Notes under the pieces: model-generated
Databases searched by the model: none
What the model was told of the DNA's origin: nothing
The model's input: the letters and a program-made list of their open reading frames with translations, nothing else
Part shown: one piece after another, positions 16,786 through 25,657 of the stretch
Layout: each line of letters begins with the position of its first letter
Numbering within the stretch: position 1 is the first letter of the stretch
Assembly (NCBI GenBank): GCA_016719565.1
Contig: JADJYU010000012.1
Location: 62,001-126,000, forward strand
Source: Ignavibacteria bacterium
Lineage (GTDB): Bacteria > Bacteroidota > Ignavibacteria > Tepidaquicellales > Tepidaquicellaceae
Direction of reading: 5' to 3'
DNA: 64,000 nucleotides
Position numbers and translations under genes: made by a program

Positions 16786-17418
16786 TTAATTTAGATACTT
16801 ATTAATAATTTTCAGAAAGTCATCTTTCTTACGGGATCCAATTATTGTTTCTGCAATTTTTCCGTTTTTATCTATTATAAAAGTAGTTGGAACAGCTTCA
16901 ATGTTTTCACCTGTAGCTTCACCGAAAGCGTCAACTACTTCCTGATTACCATCCAGTATGGTATATTTCACAGGATTTGATTTTAGAAAATCACCGACTT
17001 TTGCTGATTTTTCCTGTTGAAATACATTCATACCGATCATTCTGAAATCCTTGGATTTCAGCTCTTCTGATATACTGGAAAGATCGGGCATTTCCTTGAT
17101 GCATGGTCCGCACCAAGTCGCCCAGAAATTCAGTAATACAACTTTTCCTTTTAAATCATTGAGTGAAGCTTTTTTTCCGTCTTCTGTCCATGTTACATTT
17201 GGCGAAACTTTCTTACCGGCAGATTTTTCTACTGATTCAACAGTAAAAAGATCAGTGTTGGAAACTGTTTTAACTGTATTGTCAGTAGGTGTAGTTTTGT
17301 TTTCAACGGTTTTAGATTCTTTATATTTATTATCTGAAACTTCCTTTGAATCTTTATTGCATGATGCTGCAATAATTAAAAGGAATAGGAATGTAAAACT
17401 TAAAATATATTTCTTCAT
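16786..17418 (-). CDS. TlpA/ResA-type thioredoxin-fold lipoprotein
   Basis: The 210-residue protein has a lipoprotein signal peptide with the lipid-accepting Cys at residue 20 (IIAASC), a Ser/Thr/Lys-rich linker (~21-65) and a thioredoxin domain. The active site is FWATWCGPC (Cys103, Cys106), and the cis-Pro region reads EAVPTTFIID. Such proteins reduce or exchange disulfides on the outer side of the inner membrane, often during cytochrome c maturation. It follows the anti-sigma-like gene by 15 bp and is probably co-transcribed with the ECF sigma factor, linking envelope redox to that regulon. The exact substrate is unknown. Confidence 0.9.
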   Translation of the reverse strand: MKKYILSFTFLFLLIIAASCNKDSKEVSDNKYKESKTVENKTTPTDNTVKTVSNTDLFTVESVEKSAGKKVSPNVTWTEDGKKASLNDLKGKVVLLNFWATWCGPCIKEMPDLSSISEELKSKDFRMIGMNVFQQEKSAKVGDFLKSNPVKYTILDGNQEVVDAFGEATGENIEAVPTTFIIDKNGKIAETIIGSRKKDDFLKIINKYLN

Positions 17419-17433
17419 TAGATTTAGATTTTT

Positions 17434-18381
17434 TTATTTAAAATTTGTGAGTGTGTATTTAATTTCATTCGATTCCATTCCTGCCAGTGAGGAACAAACC
17501 ACATTATCTCTTTTCCACATTACCGTGGAAGTGTTTTCAGTCTTATTAATACATGTTATCCAATTTTCACCGCTGGTCAAAGCGCTTTTAACTTTATCGC
17601 AAATAATTATCTTATCACTATTCATTAAATTATTCATGGATGCCTGAAAAGTATAAATATAGTTATTACCGGCTCTGTGAATAATATGAGCAATTTTCTC
17701 TCCGTTAATTTCATTACAAACTCCACCGACTAAAACTGCGTCTTTTACATCAGGAACAAATACTTTGAAATCCAGATGCTTATTCATCTTTTCAGCTAAT
17801 TCAGTTGCATTACTGGTTTCATACTGCACGTTTATATTACCGGATTGAAATTTATCGAAAACTTCCTTGGAAATAGTAACAATATCATTTTTGGCATATT
17901 CAGAAGTTGATTCATTATCCAGGAGATAATTATTTATAGCGAAAGCAGAAACAATAAGTAAAATAAATACAACGGTACCATAAGCAAGGTTTCTTTTGAG
18001 GTTGGATTTCTGCTCCAGCATCCGGTGATTTATGTAACTTTCATTTTCTTTCTTTATAGAAACTGACGGTTTTGCTGAAGTAGCTTTTATATAGTCATCG
18101 ATACTTTTCCCTATATTTGTGTAAAGATAAAGCGGGGTTTCAATTTTTCCCCCTAGTCTTGATTTAAACAAATCCTTAACAGATTTCTCAAGTTCATATC
18201 TGTTCTTAAGATCCTGATCCTTCTCTATAAGTTCTTTAATTTGATTTAACTCATTTTCATCTTTAATTTCATTATCAATATAAGATGATATAAGTTCATA
18301 CTTTAAATCTGAATTTTTCTGATTAAAATTATCAGGTGGGTCAAGTTCAGAGTTGGCCGGGTTGTTTGGAGTATCAGACAT
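17434..18381 (-). CDS. Membrane-anchored anti-sigma-like protein
   Basis: The 315-residue protein has an acidic cytoplasmic N-terminal region. Residues ~28-70 resemble the anti-sigma helical core (LISSYIDNEIKDENELNQIK) but lack the zinc-binding HxxxCxxC. One transmembrane helix lies at ~133-150 (YGTVVFILLIVSAFAI), with a ~160-residue outer domain. That domain has VQYETSNATELAEKMN and VLVGGVCNEINGEKIAHIIHR, like the DUF-type folds of RsiW-like proteins. It lies 45 bp after an ECF sigma gene on the same strand, the usual sigma/anti-sigma order. Release by regulated proteolysis, possibly via the nearby rseP product, is inferred. Confidence 0.8.
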   Translation of the reverse strand: MSDTPNNPANSELDPPDNFNQKNSDLKYELISSYIDNEIKDENELNQIKELIEKDQDLKNRYELEKSVKDLFKSRLGGKIETPLYLYTNIGKSIDDYIKATSAKPSVSIKKENESYINHRMLEQKSNLKRNLAYGTVVFILLIVSAFAINNYLLDNESTSEYAKNDIVTISKEVFDKFQSGNINVQYETSNATELAEKMNKHLDFKVFVPDVKDAVLVGGVCNEINGEKIAHIIHRAGNNYIYTFQASMNNLMNSDKIIICDKVKSALTSGENWITCINKTENTSTVMWKRDNVVCSSLAGMESNEIKYTLTNFK

Positions 18382-18426
18382 TTAAAAGAGTATAAAGTTT
18401 ATATAATTATCGATTTGATTTTAAAT

Positions 18427-19227
18427 TCATTTTATGAGATTGCTTTCCACATCATAACCACGCTTTCTCGCGTATTCAAGAAGCTTTTGCTGTAAAACTT
18501 TTCTGCCTCGGTGAAGTCTGCTTCTGACGGTACCTATTGGACACTGAACAAATTCAGCAATTTCTTCATAACTTAATCCTTCGAGATCACAAAGTATAAC
18601 TACAGTTTTAAAATCATCCTGAAGGGAATTTAAAGCATTAAGGAGTTCATCATCAAGTAAATTCGAAAAAACTTTTTCCTGAAGGTCAGTAGAATCTATC
18701 TTTGAAGATCTGATGTTATCAAAGAAATTTTCTATTTCCCCGTAGTCAACTTTTCCGGGTTCTTTTTGTCTCTTTCTGTACTTATTAATGAACAAATTTT
18801 TCATTATGCGGAACAGCCATGCTTTACAATTAGTTCCTTTTTCAAACTTATCAAAAAATCTGAAAGCTCTTAGAAAAGTTTCCTGTAAAAGATCATCTGC
18901 GTCGAGTTTATTGCCTGTTAATTTGTAAGCGTAATTATGAATGATTTTCATGTGAGGCATTGCTTCTGCATCAAAATCTTTTTTTCTTTTAAGTAATTCT
19001 TCCTCGGAAATTTCTTCGGCTATTTCTTCAGAAATTTCTTCAGGATTCTCATCAGGATTTTCTTCAGAAACATTATCAACATTATCAATGCTGTCGCCGG
19101 AATCATCTGAGGAATTAGAAATAATATTCTCTTCCTTGTCTTCAATCAAACCGGGATCCAAGTCATCATTTAATTCAGTATTCAGATCTGAAGTTTTATT
19201 CAACGGATTTTCTTTAGAAGTTGCCAT
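18427..19227 (-). CDS. ECF (RpoE-type) RNA polymerase sigma factor with acidic N-terminal extension
   Basis: Region 2 spans ~97-165 (YKLTGNKLDADDLLQETF, FRFFDKFEKGTNCKAWLF, MKNLFINKYRKRQ) and region 4 spans ~200-255 (LCDLEGLSYEEIAEF, GTVRSRLHRGRKVL). That is a complete ECF sigma factor. It is preceded by ~75 extra residues that are almost entirely Asp, Glu, Ser and Asn (EEISEEIAEEISEEEL), which ECF factors usually lack. The extension could act as an intramolecular brake on core or DNA binding; this is inference. It heads an operon with the anti-sigma-like protein and TlpA-like lipoprotein, so an envelope or redox stress role is likely. Confidence 0.93.
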   Translation of the reverse strand: MATSKENPLNKTSDLNTELNDDLDPGLIEDKEENIISNSSDDSGDSIDNVDNVSEENPDENPEEISEEIAEEISEEELLKRKKDFDAEAMPHMKIIHNYAYKLTGNKLDADDLLQETFLRAFRFFDKFEKGTNCKAWLFRIMKNLFINKYRKRQKEPGKVDYGEIENFFDNIRSSKIDSTDLQEKVFSNLLDDELLNALNSLQDDFKTVVILCDLEGLSYEEIAEFVQCPIGTVRSRLHRGRKVLQQKLLEYARKRGYDVESNLIK

Positions 19228-19407
19228 TTTTAAAATTGGAATAAACTAATTATTAATAGAATATAATACAATGAAAGAATTCTTTTCGAATAAATTCATT
19301 TGATTACAAAATCATTGGTTGTAAAAACTTATTAAATAAAAAAAGATAAATGAATATGGAAATTAAGTAGAAATGTATTTATATATATAATTAGATTATT
19401 GAAGTAG

Positions 19408-19481
19408 GGCGAACAACGGGGCTCGAACCCGCGACATTCAGAACCACAATCTGACGCTCTGCCAACTGAGCTATGCTCGCC
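19408..19481 (-). tRNA. tRNA-His (anticodon GTG)
   Basis: On the minus strand the acceptor pairs GCGAGCA with TGTTCGC, with G-1 encoded at 19481 opposite C73 at 19408, the hallmark of tRNA-His. The anticodon arm has GATTGTGGTTC (GTG). The D arm (TAGCTCAGTTGG) and T arm (GGGTTCGAGCCC) are canonical. No CCA is encoded. Confidence 0.95.
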
Positions 19482-19545
19482 GTATTGATTAACAAAATAA
19501 CTTAATCTTATTTTTATTTCAATTCTTATTTCATTGGAACTAAAT

Positions 19546-19574
19546 AAAAAAAAATCCCTGATTTCAGGGATTTT
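19546..19574 (-). terminator. Terminator downstream of tRNA-Asn
   Basis: The hairpin aaatccctg / cagggattt is followed on the minus strand by nine T (A run on plus). It begins immediately after the 3' end of tRNA-Asn. Confidence 0.75.
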
Positions 19575-19575
19575 G

Positions 19576-19647
19576 CTCGACAGGCAGGACTTGAACCTGC
19601 AACCCTTCGGTTAACAGCCGAATGCTCCACCATTGAGCTACTGTCGA
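19576..19647 (-). tRNA. tRNA-Asn (anticodon GTT)
   Basis: On the minus strand the acceptor pairs TCGACAG with CTGTCGA, with discriminator G73. The anticodon loop is CTGTTAA (GTT), and the D arm TAGCTCAATGG and T arm GCAGGTTCAAGTCCTGC are canonical. No CCA is encoded. Confidence 0.95.
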
Positions 19648-19706
19648 ATAAAACGCCAATATAAATACAACATCATTTTTAATCAATGATGAAATGAAGA
19701 ATAATT

Positions 19707-20314
19707 TTAATTTTCTGAAATTTTATATAATTTCCACCAGGGGGTCTTTGGACTTGAATGGTGTTCATGATGATATCCGAAAAAATAACAGCTAAGCATG
19801 GCCCAAAAGTGATTTTTCTTCTGAGATCTTGCGAAGTGCGGAGATTGTAGTCCTTCTTGAGGATTTCTGTGAGGAAGGTATGTTCCGAAATAAAATAACT
19901 GAAGCGTACTGAGTATTGAAGGTATTACCCAGAACAGAATTACCAAACATAATTTGAAAGAAATTTAAACCACCATGCTATAAAATTCTGAGACCGGGGA
20001 TTAAAATCCGGATCATCCTCTGATGTGGGAGTGCGGTGATGCATTAAATGGCTTTTTAAAAGTTTATTAAAACTAAATCCGGCAAAGAGAAATGATGTTA
20101 AGTAACCTAATGAATTGTTTATATATTTATTTTTGCAGATATTTTTGTGCATGGCATCGTGAGAGGTAATAAATATACCTGTAAACAAATATGTCTGAAC
20201 CAATATATGAAAATACATCATCGGATCTGAAAATGTGATATCCCGGATCCCAAGAATATAAAATAAATGTAATGCCCAGGTAGTAATGATCATTAAAGCA
20301 ATTGCAATTCCCAT
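19707..20314 (-). pseudogene. CrtW-like beta-carotene ketolase / fatty acid desaturase family, broken
   Basis: Two overlapping frames encode the two ends of one membrane di-iron oxygenase. The first (20314-19940) has HDAMH and HLMHH, with DDPDFNP after the second box. The second (19946-19707) has LQLFYFGTYLPHR and GYHHEHHSSPKTPWW. The FGTYLPHR and HxEHHxxPxxPWW signatures favour CrtW, which adds keto groups to beta-ionone rings. Between SNYVW and VILFW the frame shifts, and roughly 20-30 residues normally found between these motifs seem to be absent. All His boxes survive, so this is either a recent deletion or an assembly fault. No other carotenoid gene is visible nearby. Confidence 0.7.
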
Positions 20315-20379
20315 TTTATCAGTGTTTTTAAATTATTAGTTTCAATATCAAATTAATTTATTATTAATAAAATTCAAAA

Positions 20380-21561
20380 GTGAATTCACCTCTTTCTGTA
20401 TCAGAACTGTCAAGAGATATAAAAAATACAATAGAAAGGAATTTTTCCTATATCTTTGTCAAAGGTGAGATCTCAAATTTCAAAAATCACTCCTCGGGAC
20501 ATTTCTATTTCTCATTAAAGGACAGCAAATCTCAGATCAGCGCTGTAATGTGGAATTCAAGAGTTAAAGACCTGATATTTACACCTGAGGATGGCATGAA
20601 TGTACTGATAAAAGGAAGGATAACATTATATGAAACAAGAGGAAGTTATCAGATAGATGTGTTTGAAATACTTCCATCGGGAGTAGGCGAGCTGCAGATT
20701 GCATTTGAAAAGCTGAAAAATAAATTATATGAAGAAGGACTTTTTGATGACAGGTATAAGAAACCGCTTCCGCTGTATCCGGAAAGAATTGCTCTCATTA
20801 CATCTGAGACCGGCGCGGCATTTCATGATTTTATAAAAGTAACGGAGAACAGGTATCCTCTTGTAAAGATTTTACTCATTCCTGCGCTTATGCAGGGCGC
20901 AAACTCAGCAGTTAGTATTTGTAATGCAATTATAAAAGCTAACAGTTCTGAATATAGATCAGATATAATTGTTATAACCCGCGGCGGAGGAGCAATTGAG
21001 GATCTATGGACTTTTAATGAGGAGAAAGTTGCCAGGGCAATTTTTAATTCGAAGATCCCGGTCGTATCTGCAATCGGTCATGAAGTGGATTTTACGATCA
21101 GCGATTTTACTGCTGACAAAAGAGCTCCTACTCCGTCCGCCGCGGCTGAGATGATATTCCCGGATGCGTATGATCTGAAATTAAGACTAAATGTCAGTGA
21201 AAACAATTTAAAGAGACATATTTATTACAGGATAAATAAATTAAAAAATGAACTGAACAGTATTGAAAGAAATTATTATTTTAAAAGACCGGCAGACCTT
21301 ATTAATGAATTCAGAATGAATATTGATTCGATAGAAAGAGACATTAAGTCAGTAACTGAAAGGAAAATCCGCAATGTTAAAAATAATATCGACACCAGCA
21401 GAAAATTACTTAATTCTCTTAATCCTGAAAATGTCTTAAAAAGGGGATTTGCAATTATCAAAAGAGAAGATAAGATCATAACTCAAAGCAGACAATTGAA
21501 AACAAAAGATGAAATTCAGATAAAATTCAGCGACGGGCAATCGGATGCAATCATAAAATAA
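20380..21561 (+). CDS. xseA: Exodeoxyribonuclease VII large subunit
   Basis: The 393-residue protein has an N-terminal OB-fold (residues ~5-95, VKGEISNFKNHSSGHFYF, LKDSKSQISAVMW). The catalytic core contains TSETGAAFHDF, VITRGGGAIEDLW and the conserved GHEVDFTISDFTADKRAPTP block, and a long coiled-coil region leads to the C-terminal GFAIIKRED. ExoVII degrades single-stranded DNA from both ends without metal. The start used is GTG at 20380. xseB follows 15 bp later, completing the enzyme in one operon. Confidence 0.96.
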   Translation: MNSPLSVSELSRDIKNTIERNFSYIFVKGEISNFKNHSSGHFYFSLKDSKSQISAVMWNSRVKDLIFTPEDGMNVLIKGRITLYETRGSYQIDVFEILPSGVGELQIAFEKLKNKLYEEGLFDDRYKKPLPLYPERIALITSETGAAFHDFIKVTENRYPLVKILLIPALMQGANSAVSICNAIIKANSSEYRSDIIVITRGGGAIEDLWTFNEEKVARAIFNSKIPVVSAIGHEVDFTISDFTADKRAPTPSAAAEMIFPDAYDLKLRLNVSENNLKRHIYYRINKLKNELNSIERNYYFKRPADLINEFRMNIDSIERDIKSVTERKIRNVKNNIDTSRKLLNSLNPENVLKRGFAIIKREDKIITQSRQLKTKDEIQIKFSDGQSDAIIK

Positions 21562-21576
21562 AATATACTAAACTAT

Positions 21577-21792
21577 ATGTCAAAAAAGAAAGTTACGGAA
21601 GACACATTCGGCAGCAGTTATAAAAAGCTTGAAGTGATACTGGCGCAGCTTGAAACAGAAATAGAGGACCATTCGCTTGAAGAAATTATTGAAAAATACC
21701 AGGAAGCGATCAATCTTTTAAAAGTCTGCAGAAAAAAACTGGATGAAGCGGAATTGAAAATCGAAAAATTAAGCACTGAACAAGAGAATTAA
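21577..21792 (+). CDS. xseB: Exodeoxyribonuclease VII small subunit
   Basis: The 71-residue helical protein has the family pattern: FGSSYKKLEVILAQLE, then SLEEIIEKYQEAINLLKVC and a charged terminal helix (KLDEAELKIEKL). It binds the long coiled-coil arm of XseA. It follows xseA by 15 bp and precedes dxs by 31 bp, an arrangement common in bacteria. Confidence 0.94.
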   Translation: MSKKKVTEDTFGSSYKKLEVILAQLETEIEDHSLEEIIEKYQEAINLLKVCRKKLDEAELKIEKLSTEQEN

Positions 21793-21798
21793 AAACAG

Positions 21799-21806
21799 TA
21801 TATTTG
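21799..21806 (+). promoter_or_regulatory. Bacteroidota-type -7 promoter box before dxs
   Basis: TATATTTG fits TAnnTTTG and lies 17 bp before the dxs start, partly inside the xseB-dxs gap. It could give dxs its own transcript besides read-through from xseAB. Consensus match only. Confidence 0.4.
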
Positions 21807-21823
21807 CACAAACTATATTTATA

Positions 21824-23740
21824 ATGAGCGAATACAATATTAACAATACAAAATTTCTAAAGGATATTGATTATCCTAAAGATCTGAAGAAACTTAATTT
21901 AATGAATCTCAGGGAACTTGCAGACGAAGTCCGCGAATACCTTATAGATACAATTTCCAGGATCGGCGGGCATCTCGGCGCATCTCTGGGTGTCTGTGAA
22001 CTTACACTCGCCTTACATTATGTATTCAATACTCCGGAAGATAAAATCATATGGGATGTTGGTCATCAGGGATACATTCATAAGATCCTCACCGGAAGAA
22101 AAGAAGAGTTAAAAACAATCAGACAAAAGAACGGTATCAGCGGATTCCTGAAAAGAAGCGAAAGCGAATACGATGTATTTGGAGCAGGACATGCAACTAC
22201 CTCTATATCAGCAGCGCTTGGCATTGCTACGGCAAGAGATTTTTCAAAAAAGAATTTTAAAGTAATATCTGTGATCGGCGACGGCTCTATGACAGGCGGA
22301 ATGGCTTATGAAGCAATGAATAATATTGGTCTCCTTAAGAAAGATATTATAGTAGTTCTGAATGATAACAGAATGTCAATAGCGCCGAATGTATGGTCTC
22401 TTCAGAATTATTTCAATGACCTGATGACAAATGACACTTATAATAAATTCAGAAGCAAGGTTTGGGAACTGACTGAAGTATTCGATAAAAAGAACAGTGA
22501 CAGATTAAGAAAGGTTGGATCAAAAATAGAAGGCAGTATAAAAAGCGTTATTACCCCAGGTATGCTTTTCGAAGCTCTCGGATTCCGTTATTTCGGACCG
22601 GTGAACGGGCATAATGTTGTCAATCTCGTAAAGATGCTTGAAGAGCTGAAAAGAATGTCAGGTCCGATACTTCTCCACATAATTTCTGAAAAAGGTAAAG
22701 GACCTTCATACGCAACAGATCATCCGCAGAAGATACACGCTTTAAATCCATTTGATAAATCAACAGGCATTGAATTTAAGAAATCAACCGTCTCAACATT
22801 TACAAAAGAATTTGGAATTGCATTAACGGAACTGGCGAAAGCCGATCCAAAAATTATCGCAGTGAATGCAGCAATGCCGGACGGGACCGGACTGAATTAT
22901 ATGCAGAGTGAATTTCCGGACAGATATTTTGATGTAGGAATAGCTGAACAACACGCTGTCACTTTCTGCGCAGGACTTGCTACGGAAGGTTACACTCCTG
23001 TTGCAGCGATCTATTCCACATTCCTTCAGAGAGCTTTTGATCAGATCGTGCATGACGTTGCAATTCAAAAACTTCCTGTGGTATTTATTCTCGACAGGGG
23101 AGGACTGGTCGGAGCTGACGGTCCAACGCATCACGGAGTATTTGATCTTACTTATCTCAGACTGATCCCGGGAATGGTACTCATGTCACCTAAGGATGAG
23201 AACGAATTAAGGAACATGCTTTTTACAGCTACCCGTTATAAGAGAGGTCCAATCGCGATCAGATATCCGCGGGGTAACGCTCTCGGCGTTGAGAAAGGAA
23301 AATTTGAATTAATGGAGATAGGTAAAGGTGAGATAGTTAAGACAGGAAAAGACATTGCCATCCTTGCTGTAGGAAATATGGTGAAAAATTCTCTCGACTC
23401 TGAAAAATATCTGACTGAATACGGAATCAGCGCGGAAGTGATCAATGCAAGATTCATAAAACCGCTTGACAGAGAATTGTTGTATGATGTATTCAGCAGG
23501 TTTGATAAAATAATGACAATAGAAGATAACACTATCGTCGGCGGATTCGGCAGCGCTGTATCTGAATTTGCTTCGGAAAATAATCTTAAAAATGATATAC
23601 TTATACACGGAATTCCGGACAGATTTATTGAACACGGAAAACCGGAAGAGCTGCATGAGGAACTTAGAATAGATGCTAAAGGTATTGCTGAAGTTGTGAA
23701 AGAATTTTTGATAAAAACTAAAGTTAATGAGAAAGTTTAA
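21824..23740 (+). CDS. dxs: 1-deoxy-D-xylulose-5-phosphate synthase
   Basis: The 638-residue thiamine-diphosphate enzyme condenses pyruvate and glyceraldehyde 3-phosphate to DXP. Conserved blocks are in order: DVGHQGYIHKILTGR, the ThDP-binding GDGSMTGGMAYEAMNN with a downstream NDNRMSIAPNV, GPVNGHN, the catalytic Glu in VGIAEQHAVTF, DRGGLVGADGPTHHG and the C-terminal transketolase domain (GIPDRFIEHG). The length is normal. It works one step before the dxr product in the same pathway. Its end overlaps the next lipoprotein gene by 14 bp, indicating an operon. Confidence 0.97.
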   Translation: MSEYNINNTKFLKDIDYPKDLKKLNLMNLRELADEVREYLIDTISRIGGHLGASLGVCELTLALHYVFNTPEDKIIWDVGHQGYIHKILTGRKEELKTIRQKNGISGFLKRSESEYDVFGAGHATTSISAALGIATARDFSKKNFKVISVIGDGSMTGGMAYEAMNNIGLLKKDIIVVLNDNRMSIAPNVWSLQNYFNDLMTNDTYNKFRSKVWELTEVFDKKNSDRLRKVGSKIEGSIKSVITPGMLFEALGFRYFGPVNGHNVVNLVKMLEELKRMSGPILLHIISEKGKGPSYATDHPQKIHALNPFDKSTGIEFKKSTVSTFTKEFGIALTELAKADPKIIAVNAAMPDGTGLNYMQSEFPDRYFDVGIAEQHAVTFCAGLATEGYTPVAAIYSTFLQRAFDQIVHDVAIQKLPVVFILDRGGLVGADGPTHHGVFDLTYLRLIPGMVLMSPKDENELRNMLFTATRYKRGPIAIRYPRGNALGVEKGKFELMEIGKGEIVKTGKDIAILAVGNMVKNSLDSEKYLTEYGISAEVINARFIKPLDRELLYDVFSRFDKIMTIEDNTIVGGFGSAVSEFASENNLKNDILIHGIPDRFIEHGKPEELHEELRIDAKGIAEVVKEFLIKTKVNEKV

Positions 23741-24194
23741 TTTAATTATTTCTGCATTTGTATTTTTTGCAGCTTTATTATTACAAAGCTGCAGTGAAAG
23801 TCCTGTGCAGAATACTGAAAGCCGGGAACTGCTGTTTAACCTCGACGGAGTAATCGAGGAAGTCGGCGGGGACTGCTCAGCAGTGCAGGTGAGGACAAGA
23901 AGTTTCGGGGAATTTAATCTGAGTGATTATTCAAAACTGCGATTTGAGTTTGACGGAATGTCTGACGCTGATCTTTCAAGCATCAGTTTGTTTTATTATG
24001 AGAACGGAGAAATTGTTTTTCTTGTAAATTTAGTAAATAGGGATGAAATAAATTCTACGGATTTTGCAGAAGTTAATTCTCCGGGTATACAAAGAGAAAT
24101 TTTTTCACGGGTTACTTTAAAATCTTCAGTATGTACAGGTCAGATATTTTTTCTATCATTCAGAGACCTTAAAATATTTGGAGTAAGGCAATAA
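23727..24194 (+). CDS. Hypothetical lipoprotein
   Basis: The 155-residue protein has a lipoprotein signal (LIISAFVFFAALLLQSC, Cys22) and a single beta-rich outer domain with GVIEEVGGDCSAVQVRTR and SGQIFFLSFRDLKIFGV-like strands, plus two further cysteines. No family is recognised. It overlaps dxs and precedes miaB by 9 bp, so it is co-transcribed with housekeeping genes, but there is no clue to its function. Confidence 0.75.
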   Translation: MRKFNLIISAFVFFAALLLQSCSESPVQNTESRELLFNLDGVIEEVGGDCSAVQVRTRSFGEFNLSDYSKLRFEFDGMSDADLSSISLFYYENGEIVFLVNLVNRDEINSTDFAEVNSPGIQREIFSRVTLKSSVCTGQIFFLSFRDLKIFGVRQ

Positions 24195-24203
24195 AACTAT
24201 TCT

Positions 24204-25649
24204 ATGGAATTAACACATCTGATTTTAAATAACGAAACCAAAACCGAAGCTAAAAATAATTTCAACAAACTTTCAAATGACAAGAAAGTTTACGTGGAAA
24301 CTTACGGCTGTCAGATGAATTTTTCTGATACCGAAATAGTGCTGAGTGTGCTAAGTAAAAACGGATATAATGAAACTGCGGATATAGAGGAATCTGATGT
24401 GATACTGCTGAATACCTGCAGTATAAGAGAGAATGCTGAGAACAGAATCTACAGCAGACTGGGCGATTTAATAAAATATAAAAAAAGAAACCCTGAGCTT
24501 GTCATCGGAATTCTCGGTTGTATGGCTGAAAGATTAAGAAAAGATCTGCTCCAAAAAAAGAAAATAGTTGATATAATTGTTGGACCCGATGAATACAGAA
24601 GAGTGCCTGAGCTTATAGAAAATTCAGTTGAAAAAGGTGAGAAAGGAATTGCTGTCAAATTATCAAGGACTGAAACTTACGATGACATAACTCCTCTGAG
24701 AAGAGAGGGGATTACTGCATGGCTTTCCATAATGAGAGGCTGTGACAAATTTTGTTCGTTCTGTGTAGTGCCGTTTACAAGGGGCAGAGAGCGTAGCAGA
24801 AGTTTTATAAATATTACAGAGGAATCAAAAAGACTTTATGACGAAGGCGTAAGAGATATCTGGCTGCTAGGACAGAATGTTAATTCATATAAATATGAAC
24901 AATATGATTTTGCTGATCTGTTGAAGAATGTCGCAGTAGCTGTTCCCGGTATGAGAGTCAGATATATTACTTCTCATCCGTATGATCTCTCTGACAAGCT
25001 GCTTGAAACTATGGCTGAATATGATAACATCTGCAAATATGTTCATCTTCCGATACAGTCGGGATCTGACAGAATACTGAAACTGATGAATAGATTATAT
25101 TCCGTAAAAGAGTATATGCGCGTTATGCTGAAGGCGAGAGATATGATGCCCGGGATCGGATTGTCTACGGATATAATTTCCTGTTTTCCGGGAGAGACCG
25201 ATGATGAACATAAAATGACACTTGATGTGATCAGAGAAATCGAATATGACAGCGCGTTCACTTTTGTTTATTCACCGAGAGAAAATACGAAAGCTTTTGA
25301 GATGACTGATACAGTGGATGAAGAAACCAAAAAGCAAAGACTTGATGAGATCATTACTGTGCAGCGGGAAATATCTTTCAAAATAAATTCTTCATTGACC
25401 GGAAATGTAATGCCGGTGCTTGTAGAGACTCTGAGTAAGAAATCAGATGAGAAATTTATGGGAAGAACTGACTGTAATAAGTCGGTAATAATACCGAGAA
25501 ATTTCAGTTCAGTGGATACATCAGGGAATCTTGTAAATACCGGTTTGATAAAAGCAGGAGAATTAATTAATGTTGAGATCACCGGCGCAAATTCGGCAAC
25601 TCTTTTCGGAAATCCTGTCCGGAACAAAGTAACTCATTCACAAACATAA
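24204..25649 (+). CDS. miaB: tRNA-2-methylthio-N6-dimethylallyladenosine synthase
   Basis: The 481-residue radical SAM methylthiotransferase modifies A37 of tRNAs reading UNN codons. It has an N-terminal UPF0004 domain (KVYVETYGCQMNFSDTEIV, then Cys residues in LLNTCSIRENAENR and GILGCMAERL, the second cluster). The radical SAM site is RGCDKFCSFCVVPFTRGRERSR, and the C-terminal TRAM domain includes FMGRTDCNKSVIIP. All six cluster cysteines are present. It lies in the plus-strand operon with dxs. Confidence 0.96.
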   Translation: MELTHLILNNETKTEAKNNFNKLSNDKKVYVETYGCQMNFSDTEIVLSVLSKNGYNETADIEESDVILLNTCSIRENAENRIYSRLGDLIKYKKRNPELVIGILGCMAERLRKDLLQKKKIVDIIVGPDEYRRVPELIENSVEKGEKGIAVKLSRTETYDDITPLRREGITAWLSIMRGCDKFCSFCVVPFTRGRERSRSFINITEESKRLYDEGVRDIWLLGQNVNSYKYEQYDFADLLKNVAVAVPGMRVRYITSHPYDLSDKLLETMAEYDNICKYVHLPIQSGSDRILKLMNRLYSVKEYMRVMLKARDMMPGIGLSTDIISCFPGETDDEHKMTLDVIREIEYDSAFTFVYSPRENTKAFEMTDTVDEETKKQRLDEIITVQREISFKINSSLTGNVMPVLVETLSKKSDEKFMGRTDCNKSVIIPRNFSSVDTSGNLVNTGLIKAGELINVEITGANSATLFGNPVRNKVTHSQT

Positions 25650-25657
25650 TCTGAATA

